Source of the DNA: Elusimicrobiota bacterium
Lineage (GTDB): Bacteria > Elusimicrobiota > Elusimicrobia > UBA1565 > UBA9628
Direction of reading: 5' to 3'
Length of the DNA stretch: 12,301 nt
NCBI GenBank assembly: GCA_023249695.1
Contig: JAHFCD010000013.1
Location: forward strand, 1 to 12,301
A model generated the notes under the pieces. The model had not been told where the DNA came from. It made no database searches and was given only the letters and a program-made list of their open reading frames with translations. Shown here in pieces: positions 6,888 to 11,928 of this stretch. Numbering within the stretch: position 1 is the first letter of the stretch; every line of letters begins with the position of its first letter. The translations under genes and the position numbers were made by a program.

Positions 6888-6925
6888 CCACTTATCCACA
6901 ATGGGGATAACCTGTGGATAAGTGG
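6888..6925. repeat. Inverted repeat containing two perfect DnaA-box sequences
   Basis: CCACTTATCCACA (6888-6900) and TGTGGATAAGTGG (6913-6925) are perfect 13-bp inverted copies around a 12-nt spacer. Each contains the consensus DnaA box TTATCCACA (6892-6900 forward; 6913-6921 reverse). The spacer adds TGGGGATAA (6902-6910), one mismatch from the reverse box. This fits a DnaA-binding cluster, either part of an origin or a regulatory DnaA site, though the arms could also be another factor's operator. No dnaA, dnaN or gyr gene is nearby. Confidence 0.6.
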
Positions 6926-7040
6926 CATGGGTGGAGGCGGAGAGGGGTTTGACCTCCGCGGGGAGGAGGGCTAAGCTGGTAGGTTTGAAAGGACGCTGCT
7001 TCTCTCGCTCAGATCAGGATGTAAGCGAAACGGATCAAAA

Positions 7041-7061
7041 GAGGTCGGCGAGTTTCTCGCC
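7041..7061 (-). terminator. Weak candidate terminator after the 201-residue secreted protein
   Basis: A 6-bp stem, GGCGAG (7047-7052) with CTCGCC (7056-7061), has a 3-nt loop. On the minus strand it is followed by GACCTCTTTTG. It lies 36 nt past the stop codon. The stem is short and the T run is interrupted, so this is tentative. Confidence 0.35.
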
Positions 7062-7097
7062 TGCGTATTTCAGCGGCCAGGCGGGTCGGAGAGAAGA

Positions 7098-7703
7098 TTA
7101 TATTTTTCGGGTGCCCCAGTATTTGAGGTTGATGGAAAAAAGATTTTTTGCGGTGATGTTGGAGTTGTCCCAGGTGTCGGACACGCCTGGAACCTCGCCG
7201 TTAGGCGTTAGGTTGATCGAATTGAACCGGCCTCCGGTAAACTTGCCGGCGCTGTCGATGTTGAAGGTGGCGATGTCCCGGTGCCGGAGCTGGGTCTTCT
7301 CGTCGGTTCGCGTGTTCGAATAGAGGATGATGCCGTCGATCAGCTGCAGTTCCCGGTCTGCGTTGACCCGGCCGTTGACGGTGATGCGCCGCGTTACATA
7401 GGCGCCTTGGGGATCGCCGAAGACGTCCTCGAGCGTGCACGTGACAAGCGGATCCTTGTCGAAAAAGCATTCGCCCTTATCCTGAACGATCCAGAACGCC
7501 CTGCGCCAATAGTCGCTTTCGCTCGGGGTCGAGGCCGGGGGCGTCTGGGATTGGGCCTTGATCAGGGCCATTTTTGCGAGCGGACCGTTCAGGGTTCCGA
7601 AGGCGGTGGAGAATACGGCGTCGCCGTTCGCGGCGGCGGGGAGGGAAACCGATGCGACGATAGCGGCGCAGAGGGCGGTCCGGAATAATGGAGAAATAAT
7701 CAT
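7098..7703 (-). CDS. Secreted protein of unknown function
   Basis: This 201-residue protein has a clear signal peptide (residues 1-25: TALCAAIVASVSLPAAA, then NG). The mature part has no motif I recognise. It contains two cysteines that could pair (GECFFDKDPLVTC, near residues 78-90) and alternating hydrophobic stretches (RITVNGRV, ELQLIDGIILYSN, DIATFNIDSAGKFTGGRF), suggesting a beta-rich fold. It ends in a basic tail (KYWGTRKI). The ATG at 7703 has no Shine-Dalgarno sequence but is preceded by TAAGAT, 6 nt away, a possible -10 for a leaderless transcript. Base composition is less GC-rich than in the adjoining protease gene. Confidence 0.75.
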   Translation of the reverse strand: MIISPLFRTALCAAIVASVSLPAAANGDAVFSTAFGTLNGPLAKMALIKAQSQTPPASTPSESDYWRRAFWIVQDKGECFFDKDPLVTCTLEDVFGDPQGAYVTRRITVNGRVNADRELQLIDGIILYSNTRTDEKTQLRHRDIATFNIDSAGKFTGGRFNSINLTPNGEVPGVSDTWDNSNITAKNLFSINLKYWGTRKI

Positions 7704-7833
7704 GACTTTATCTTATGTTAATTCCGGGAGCGATGAAGCGGAGCGTGGACCTAAAAAGGCCGCGGTATTGGGCCCGAGTCATATCCGGACCAAAGACCTA
7801 CCGTCCGAACGCCGCTCGAGGCCGGCCCAGGAA

Positions 7834-8047
7834 AGAGGGCCTCGTCGGCTATCAAGTGAGCAAGACCAACGGCGGGCGATCATACCAGGAATGGCCGGCG
7901 GCCGAGTTCGTGGGCCGCATGGCGGCGCTGGGGCCGAGGTCGCCGCTTCGGGCAGCGGTGACGGAGGCGACGCGCGGGGAAGGGGGGCTAACCTGTTCGG
8001 ATGCGGCGGCTTTCAGGTGGAATGCGCGCTAGAAATTCCTACTTCGT
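7834..8047 (+). repeat. Copy 1 of a non-autonomous IS91-3'-end element
   Basis: This 214-bp stretch is nearly identical to 9869-10165 and shares both endpoints with it: it starts at AGAGGGCCTCGTC and ends at TAGAAATTCCTACTTCGT. Relative to copy 2 it lacks an exact 45-bp unit bounded by GCGCTG direct repeats and has a further shortened, diverged stretch (about 7960-7985). Its right end runs into the 3' end of the small minus-strand gene and supplies that gene's stop codon. Confidence 0.85.
7835..8032 (+). pseudogene. IS91-type (Y2) transposase C-terminal fragment, internally deleted
   Basis: The frame reads EGLVGYQVSKTNGGRSYQE, then PAAEFVGRMAAL directly joined to GPRSPLRAA. This is the C-terminal stretch of IS91-family transposases, where relatives read like DGLVEY...EPLELLSRLAALIPPPRRHTIRYHG. 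The segment VPPPRRHVVRYYGAL, present in the second copy, has been deleted in frame. The catalytic Y2 and HUH parts are absent. The frame continues upstream to an ATG at 7715 through about 40 residues that I do not recognise and that copy 2 lacks, so those are probably chance coding. Confidence 0.7.
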
Positions 8048-8214
8048 ACCTTGCCCTGCGCCATCAGGCGCTCGTACGCTGACGGGGCGACGCGGGAAAC
8101 GCCCGCGGCACTCGCCGTCGATTCGGCGACCGTGCTGCCCGGCGTCCAGGCGAACGGAGCCGGCTTGTTCTCCTGCGCCTTCTTGAGATTGGGAACTTCG
8201 GGGTTATCTCCCAT
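8029..8214 (-). CDS. Small protein gene, 3'-truncated by the repeat element
   Basis: A 61-residue frame (MGDNPEVPNLKKAQENKPAP, then FAWTPGSTVAESTASAAG, ending KVRSRNF). It has no recognised domain and no membrane segment. It may be real because the start sits 9 nt below a TATACT -10 with TTCACA at 17 bp, as for the receiver gene. Its last six codons and stop lie inside repeat copy 1, so the original C-terminus was probably lost when the element arrived. The Pro/Ser/Ala-rich composition suggests a disordered remnant. Confidence 0.45.
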   Translation of the reverse strand: MGDNPEVPNLKKAQENKPAPFAWTPGSTVAESTASAAGVSRVAPSAYERLMAQGKVRSRNF

Positions 8215-8223
8215 GATAGACGA

Positions 8224-8252
8224 AGTATAGGCCCGGACTCGTCATTTGTGAA
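8224..8252 (-). promoter_or_regulatory. Promoter facing left, for the truncated 61-residue gene
   Basis: On the minus strand, -35 TTCACA (8252-8247; one mismatch to TTGACA) and -10 TATACT (8229-8224) are separated by 17 bp. It is back to back with the promoter of the plus-strand 528-residue gene; the two -35 regions overlap. Confidence 0.6.
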
Positions 8253-8276
8253 CGAGTGCGCGCGAAGGAGTAGAAT
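8246..8276 (+). promoter_or_regulatory. Candidate promoter of the 528-residue membrane-anchored protein
   Basis: The -10 TAGAAT (8271-8276) ends 7 nt before the ATG at 8284. A possible -35 TTGTGA (8246-8251) is at 19 bp, a long spacing. AAGGAG (8265-8270) is too far from the ATG to be an ordinary ribosome site. Confidence 0.45.
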
Positions 8277-8283
8277 ACCCGCC

Positions 8284-9870
8284 ATGCTCGGCAGACTCCT
8301 GTTCACGCTCATGGTAGTCGCGCTCGTCGCCGGCATTTCCGGCTTCGCGCTGGTGCGCGCGCGGACCTTGATGGAGCGGGAGCTCGGAGTCCTCACCGTT
8401 CCGATGGACTCCAGGGCGTCCTCCTGGGACGCGAAGCAGGTCTCCGCGGGCCTGCGGGTCGTGACCTTCCTGTTGAGCGACGCCGGAGCCGGGTTCGATC
8501 CTTTCCGGATCGATGCCGAGCCGGAGGACGGGTTTACGGAAAAGGCCGGCGACTGGCTCGGCCGGAATCTGATCGGCGGGAACGCGTCGGCGCAGGCGCC
8601 GACCGAGCTCGCCCGGGCGTTCGCGGACTCGACGCAGCTCGTTGGCTGGACCCACCGGCGGTTCTCCGCGGTCGGCGAAGCGGCCATGTCCCGCGAGCTC
8701 GAGAAGGCCATCCTCAAGGCGCACGACGCGGGCGCCGAGATCAACATCATTGCGCAAAAGTCGGAGGCGGCGCCCGTGCTCGCCGCCCTCAAGCGCCTGC
8801 AGGGCGTGGAGCGCAAGGGCGCCAAGGTGGGCGCCAACAAGGTCGTCCTGCTCGGCGTCGACGCCGATCCCGGACAGCTCGAGAACGTCCATGAATTGGC
8901 CCTCGTCTGGAAATCGCGCGGACCCGACGGCGCCATGCAGATGAGGATCTTCGGCGGCAAGCGCGGCGGGGTCACGATCGCCATGGCGTCGGTCTGGCCC
9001 GCCGTCGCCGAGGAAGGCCGCACGATCGAACGGACTTTGCGGGTGCTCCGGGACTCCATCGAGAGCCCCAAGTCCCTGGACGAATTGGTCGTCGAGCGGG
9101 AAGCTCGGCTCCTGGACGAGCAGGCGAAGAAGGCGGACGACGACGCGGCTCTCGCCAAGACCGCCGAGGCCGCCCTGAAGGCGGCGTCGCAGGCCCAGTT
9201 CGCCGCGGCTCAAACCGCCGCGGCCGAAGAGGCGCGCAAAAAGAAGCCGGCTGCGGCCGCCGCGGGAAAAAAGGAGCCTGTCAAAGCGGACGGGCCGCCG
9301 GTGCAGCAGGGCACGTTCTGGCAAAAGACGCCCTCGAGCCGAAAGGACTGGAGCATCCGCAGCATCTTGTCTTACGCGACGTCGATGAACGGGACGGACA
9401 CCGGCTGGATCTTCGAAGCTCCGACCCAACTCATCGACGATATGGCGAAAGAAAACGGCGTGGTCAGCCGGCTCTCCGACCCGAAGTCGGGCCTGAGCGA
9501 GTCGCAATGCACGCTGTACGTCCAACTCATCGCGACCCCCTTGGTCAAGTTCGCCCCCCGAAACCATGACGAGGAGCTTCAGGCGTTCATTGAAAAAAAG
9601 CATAGGCTGGATCACCAGCCGTTAGCGGGGAAGATCGAGAAACACTCCGTCCACGGGCGCCAGGCTTACGTCTTCAAGACGGAGCGAAAGCCAGACGACA
9701 GCCACGTCTTCGCCGAGGAGCGGCTGTACTATGCCATCGAGGCGGGCCCGTACCTGATCTATTCCACGTACTCCGTCGGCTACGAAACCGAGGAAGTCCG
9801 CGAGCGCTGCCTCAACTCGCAGCTGCCGCTGTACACGGACATCACGGAGCGGATCAGACCCCGTCAGTAG
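8284..9870 (+). CDS. Membrane-anchored protein of unknown function
   Basis: This 528-residue protein has one N-terminal hydrophobic helix (about 4-24: LLFTLMVVALVAGISGFALV), a signal anchor or uncleaved signal, placing the rest outside the cytoplasm. Residues 105-240 look alpha/beta (TQLVGWTHRRFSAVGEAAM, AEINIIAQKS, NKVVLLGVDADP). Residues 250-340 are charged and Ala-rich with coiled-coil character (ERTLRVL to AAAAAGKKEP). Residues 345-528 form a second domain with two cysteines (409, 509). I recognise no family, and no GxSxG nucleophile elbow is visible. ATG8284 is preferred to an upstream in-frame GTG (8248) because the hydrophobic helix starts there and a -10 fits. The stop codon's last two bases are the first two of repeat copy 2, so the C-terminus may be truncated. 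Confidence 0.8.
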   Translation: MLGRLLFTLMVVALVAGISGFALVRARTLMERELGVLTVPMDSRASSWDAKQVSAGLRVVTFLLSDAGAGFDPFRIDAEPEDGFTEKAGDWLGRNLIGGNASAQAPTELARAFADSTQLVGWTHRRFSAVGEAAMSRELEKAILKAHDAGAEINIIAQKSEAAPVLAALKRLQGVERKGAKVGANKVVLLGVDADPGQLENVHELALVWKSRGPDGAMQMRIFGGKRGGVTIAMASVWPAVAEEGRTIERTLRVLRDSIESPKSLDELVVEREARLLDEQAKKADDDAALAKTAEAALKAASQAQFAAAQTAAAEEARKKKPAAAAAGKKEPVKADGPPVQQGTFWQKTPSSRKDWSIRSILSYATSMNGTDTGWIFEAPTQLIDDMAKENGVVSRLSDPKSGLSESQCTLYVQLIATPLVKFAPRNHDEELQAFIEKKHRLDHQPLAGKIEKHSVHGRQAYVFKTERKPDDSHVFAEERLYYAIEAGPYLIYSTYSVGYETEEVRERCLNSQLPLYTDITERIRPRQ

Positions 9871-10165
9871 AGGGCCTCGTCCGCTATCAAGTGAGCAAGA
9901 CCAACGGCGGGCGATCATACCAGGAACGGCCGGCGGCCGAGTTCGTGGGCCGCATGGCGGCGCTGGTGCCGCCGCCACGCAGGCACGTGGTGCGGTATTA
10001 CGGGGCGCTGGGGCCGAGGTCGCCGCTTCGGGCGGCGGGCGCGGATGGACGGAAAATCAAGCTCCTGGGACGAGGCGGGGCTCTTGCATTGGCGGGGAAG
10101 TGGGACTAGCCTGTTCGGATGCGGCGGCTTTCTGGTGGAATGCGCGCTAGAAATTCCTACTTCGT
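9869..10165 (+). repeat. Copy 2 of the non-autonomous IS91-3'-end element
   Basis: The 297-bp fuller copy is in direct orientation to 7834-8047, with the same terminal sequences. It starts inside the stop codon of the 528-residue gene and ends 16 nt before the tRNA-His, so it separates the tRNA from any ancestral upstream promoter. The non-coding 3' part (about 10110-10165), between the transposase-fragment stop and TTCGT, is conserved in both copies and may carry the element's end sequence. Confidence 0.85.
9870..10109 (+). pseudogene. IS91-type (Y2) transposase C-terminal fragment
   Basis: The frame reads EGLVRYQVSKTNGGRSYQER, PAAEFVGRMAALVPPPRRHV, VRYYGALGPRSPLRAA, then a short tail ending GKWD before TAG. 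RLAALVPPPR-HxxRYxGxxxPxSxLR is the hallmark of the C-terminal part of IS91-family transposases. The catalytic domain is missing and the fragment begins at the element boundary, so no functional transposase is encoded. Confidence 0.75.
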
Positions 10166-10181
10166 TATATTCAAATTGGGT

Positions 10182-10260
10182 GGTGGTCGCAGCTCAGCTG
10201 GTTCGAGCGCGGCGCTGTGAACGCTGAGGCCGGGGGTTGAAGTCCCCTCGATCACCCCCA
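10182..10260 (+). tRNA. tRNA-His (anticodon GTG), structurally atypical
   Basis: The cloverleaf folds. Acceptor GTGGTCG (10183-10189) pairs with CGATCAC (10249-10255; one G-T pair), and G-1 (10182) can pair with C73 (10256), the histidine identity pair. The D-stem is GCTC/GAGC. The anticodon stem CGGCG/CGCTG carries loop CTGTGAA with GTG at 10217-10219. The T-stem is GGGGG/CCCCT. Three oddities: position 8 is C rather than the near-universal U; the T-loop is TTGAAGT, with G for the near-invariant C56; and one extra C separates C73 from the encoded CCA. It may be a functional divergent tRNA or a decaying copy, with repeat copy 2 ending 16 nt upstream. The only promoter-like element is TATATT (10166-10171). 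Confidence 0.75.
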
Positions 10261-10268
10261 CTCTGAAA

Positions 10269-10310
10269 ACGACGGCCGCGATCGCGCATAAGCGCTTTCG
10301 CGGCCGTCGT
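10269..10310 (+). terminator. Hairpin terminator downstream of the tRNA
   Basis: A perfect 13-bp stem, ACGACGGCCGCGA (10269-10281) with TCGCGGCCGTCGT (10298-10310). The 16-nt loop contains a further GCGC/GCGC pairing. On the plus strand only ATTTCC follows, so termination may depend on the very stable stem; on the minus strand TTTTC follows, so it could also act in that direction. Confidence 0.65.
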
Positions 10311-10390
10311 ATTTCCAGCGTAGGCTCAGTTCGAATGAACGTGCTGGCGACGTGCCCGCTTGGAGCATCGAGTGGGGATGCTTGCCGGTC

Positions 10391-10419
10391 TTGACAGCTC
10401 GGGAGGAGTCGCCTACCCT
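10391..10419 (+). promoter_or_regulatory. Candidate promoter of the Sel1-repeat gene
   Basis: A perfect -35 TTGACA (10391-10396) is followed at exactly 17 bp by TACCCT (10414-10419), a weak -10. Transcription would start about 24 nt before the ATG, leaving room for the AGGGGG ribosome site. Confidence 0.5.
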
Positions 10420-10449
10420 CCAGATTAGCGTTCCAGGGGGTTCCATAAG

Positions 10450-11568
10450 ATGAGCAGGCTTGCACTCTTAAGTGTCCTCTTCTTTCTCTCGGACCGTGCG
10501 CACTGCGACGACCCCTGGAAAAGATTCCGTGAAGATATGACTGAGGCCGCAAAACAGGGCGATGCCGGATCAGAGGTCACCCTTGGCTGGATGTATTCCA
10601 ATGGTGAAGGCGTCGCCAAAGATGACAAAGAGGCCGTGTCTTGGTACCGCAAGGCCGCGTTACAGGGAGATGCTTCTGCGCAAGACAATCTTGGGTGGAT
10701 GTATGCTAACGGTCAGGGGGTCGTGAAGGATGACACAGAGGCCGTTACTTGGTACCGAAAGGCCGCGGAGCAGGGGAGCGCCTCGGCGCAATCCCATCTA
10801 GCCTGGATGTACACCGAGGGGAAAGGAGTCCCCCAGGATTCCAATGCGGCCATGTCTTGGTATCTCAAAGCCGCCAAACAGAACGATGCCCATGCACAAT
10901 CGATCGTCGGGTTGATGTACGCCCAAGGTGAAGGAGTCGCCAAAGATGACAAAGAAGCCGTGCTATGGTATCGAAAAGCCGCGGAGCAGGGCGATGCCGA
11001 AGCGAAAGCCATCCTCGGATATATGCATGTTCACGGCAGAGGAGTTGAAAAGGATTACAAAGAAGCTGTCGCCTGGTTTCGCGAGGCCGCGGAGCAGGGC
11101 AACGACAAAGGGCAATACATGCTGGGACAAATGTATCGCCACGGTGTAGGAATCCCCAGAAATTATGCAGTCGCTATGGCTTGGTATCGCGGGGCCGCGG
11201 ATCAGGGCGATGCGGTAGCACAATACAAGCTCGGACAGATGTATACCGATGGTTTAGGACTCGCCGCTACCGATGACAAAGAGGCCGTGCTTTGGTATCG
11301 CAAGGCCGCGGAGCAGGGCTATGCCCGAGCTCAATTCGCGCTCGGCGTCGCATATTACAAAGGGATAGGCGTCATCCAGGACCAAGCGAAGGGCGTTGAA
11401 CTCTACCGAAAATCTTGCACGCTGGGTGCGGAGTATATGAGCTGCAGAAACCTGGCCATCGCCTATGAAACTGGAGAAGGAATAGGGAAGGATCCGATCA
11501 ACGCTTTATGGTTTTATCGGTCGGCTTGTCGCTTAGGCGACACCGAGGCCTGCACCAAGGCCAATTAA
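10450..11568 (+). CDS. Exported Sel1-repeat (TPR-like) protein
   Basis: This 372-residue protein has an N-terminal signal peptide (LALLSVLFFLSDRAHC, cleavage likely before DD) and about nine tandem Sel1-like repeats of about 36 residues. Each follows LGxMYxxGxGVxKDxxEAVxWYRKAAEQGxAxAQ; examples are LGWMYSNGEGVAKDDKEAV, LAWMYTEGKGVPQDSNAAM and LGQMYRHGVGIPRNYAVAM. The last two repeats are diverged and Cys-bearing (SCTLGAEYMSCRNL, SACRLGDTEACTK), similar to Cys-containing Sel1 families. Such solenoids act as protein-interaction scaffolds, so a specific partner cannot be read from sequence. AGGGGG 9 nt before the ATG is the ribosome site. Composition is clearly less GC-rich than the flanks (parts are below 50% GC), suggesting horizontal acquisition. 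Confidence 0.93.
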   Translation: MSRLALLSVLFFLSDRAHCDDPWKRFREDMTEAAKQGDAGSEVTLGWMYSNGEGVAKDDKEAVSWYRKAALQGDASAQDNLGWMYANGQGVVKDDTEAVTWYRKAAEQGSASAQSHLAWMYTEGKGVPQDSNAAMSWYLKAAKQNDAHAQSIVGLMYAQGEGVAKDDKEAVLWYRKAAEQGDAEAKAILGYMHVHGRGVEKDYKEAVAWFREAAEQGNDKGQYMLGQMYRHGVGIPRNYAVAMAWYRGAADQGDAVAQYKLGQMYTDGLGLAATDDKEAVLWYRKAAEQGYARAQFALGVAYYKGIGVIQDQAKGVELYRKSCTLGAEYMSCRNLAIAYETGEGIGKDPINALWFYRSACRLGDTEACTKAN

Positions 11569-11822
11569 GGAAAATCATTGGCAGGGCCCCAACTCTGAAA
11601 AGACGGCCAGGTGCTGTTTTCCAAGACAAAATAGCAGCCGCTCGTTTTAAATTCTCGAGCGTTGCCTCCGGACCCTCGGCGGGAGTTTACGCTTAAGGGG
11701 CGCTGGACGGGTGGAGCTTCCCGTCAGGAGGCAGCGGCTTTGAGGCACTGGTGTCGACCTTGGGAACGGTCCGCGGTTTAGGCCTGGCTCCGCCGATGCG
11801 CGGTGTGCGAGGATCTGGAACT

Positions 11823-11848
11823 GGGCGTTTCCAACGTTGGAAACGCCC
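11823..11848. repeat. 26-bp perfect palindrome upstream of the ABC gene
   Basis: GGGCGTTTCCAA (11823-11834), central CG, then TTGGAAACGCCC (11837-11848): a perfect two-fold symmetric sequence with no spacer. With no loop and no T run it is unlikely to be a terminator. It lies 45 bp upstream of the ABC promoter's -35, so a dimeric regulator's operator is the simplest reading. Confidence 0.6.
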
Positions 11849-11893
11849 GGGTCGCCTCGCGGATCGAAGGAGGGGAATGGGGTCGGAATGGGC

Positions 11894-11922
11894 TTGCACG
11901 AAGCCTCGGCCGGGGCTATAGT
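11894..11922 (+). promoter_or_regulatory. Promoter of the ABC ATPase gene, immediately before its GTG
   Basis: The -10 TATAGT (11917-11922) has a -35-like TTGCAC (11894-11899) at 17 bp and ends 6 nt before the GTG start. This predicts transcription starting at or next to the start codon. Confidence 0.55.
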
Positions 11923-11928
11923 GGGGCC

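Larger units (their letters stand above)
6784..7097. other. Intergenic region upstream of the subtilase gene
   Basis: No convincing gene is seen. From the left it holds the subtilase ribosome site, an AT-rich tract (about 6828-6850), the direct repeat TCTAGGCC at 6848-6855 and 6872-6879 (24 bp apart), the DnaA-box inverted repeat (6888-6925), a purine-rich G tract and a small hairpin near 7047-7061. The subtilase promoter must lie here, but I cannot pick one hexamer pair with confidence. Confidence 0.5.
11569..11928. other. Non-coding stretch between the Sel1 and ABC genes
   Basis: I see no supportable gene. It contains a near-copy of the sequence at the tRNA 3' end (11587-11608), a weak 6-bp hairpin CGCTCG/CGAGCG around an AT-rich loop (11639-11661), a GACGGG/CCCGTC hairpin near 11707-11726, the 26-bp palindrome at 11823-11848 and the ABC-gene promoter. 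No convincing T-tract terminator follows the Sel1 gene. Confidence 0.5.

Noticed and set aside
6784..6891. Upstream start at 6891 for the subtilase
   Set aside because: It would put 36 non-signal residues before a good signal peptide; the ATG at 6783 has a proper GGAGG site.
6926..7000. G-rich tract as a possible structured RNA or G-quadruplex
   Set aside because: The G runs are short and irregular (GGG, GGAGG, GGGG), and no conserved RNA fold could be assembled by eye.
7715..7834. First 40 residues of the plus-strand frame leading into repeat copy 1
   Set aside because: I recognise no domain, and the sequence is not shared with copy 2; most likely a fortuitous open frame joined to the transposase fragment.
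8248..8283. GTG at 8248 as start of the 528-residue protein
   Set aside because: The 12 added residues are charged and precede a classic signal-anchor start; the -10 at 8271-8276 lies downstream of this GTG.
8064..9615. Long minus-strand frames opposite the 528-residue gene
   Set aside because: They are codon-bias shadows (Ser/Arg/Pro-rich) without motifs; the plus-strand frame has an anchor, balanced composition and a promoter.
10157..10552. 131-residue minus-strand frame across the tRNA
   Set aside because: It runs antisense through the tRNA and its terminator hairpin, which are better supported.
10500..11560. Tandem DNA repeats that could be mistaken for a CRISPR or satellite array
   Set aside because: The periodicity of about 108 bp is the codon-level trace of 36-residue Sel1 repeats, with no identical repeat-spacer pattern; no CRISPR array is present in the window.
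11693..11899. 68-residue minus-strand frame in the gap before the ABC gene
   Set aside because: It has only a GTG start, no ribosome site, Pro/Arg-rich composition, and contains the palindrome; not supportable as a gene.
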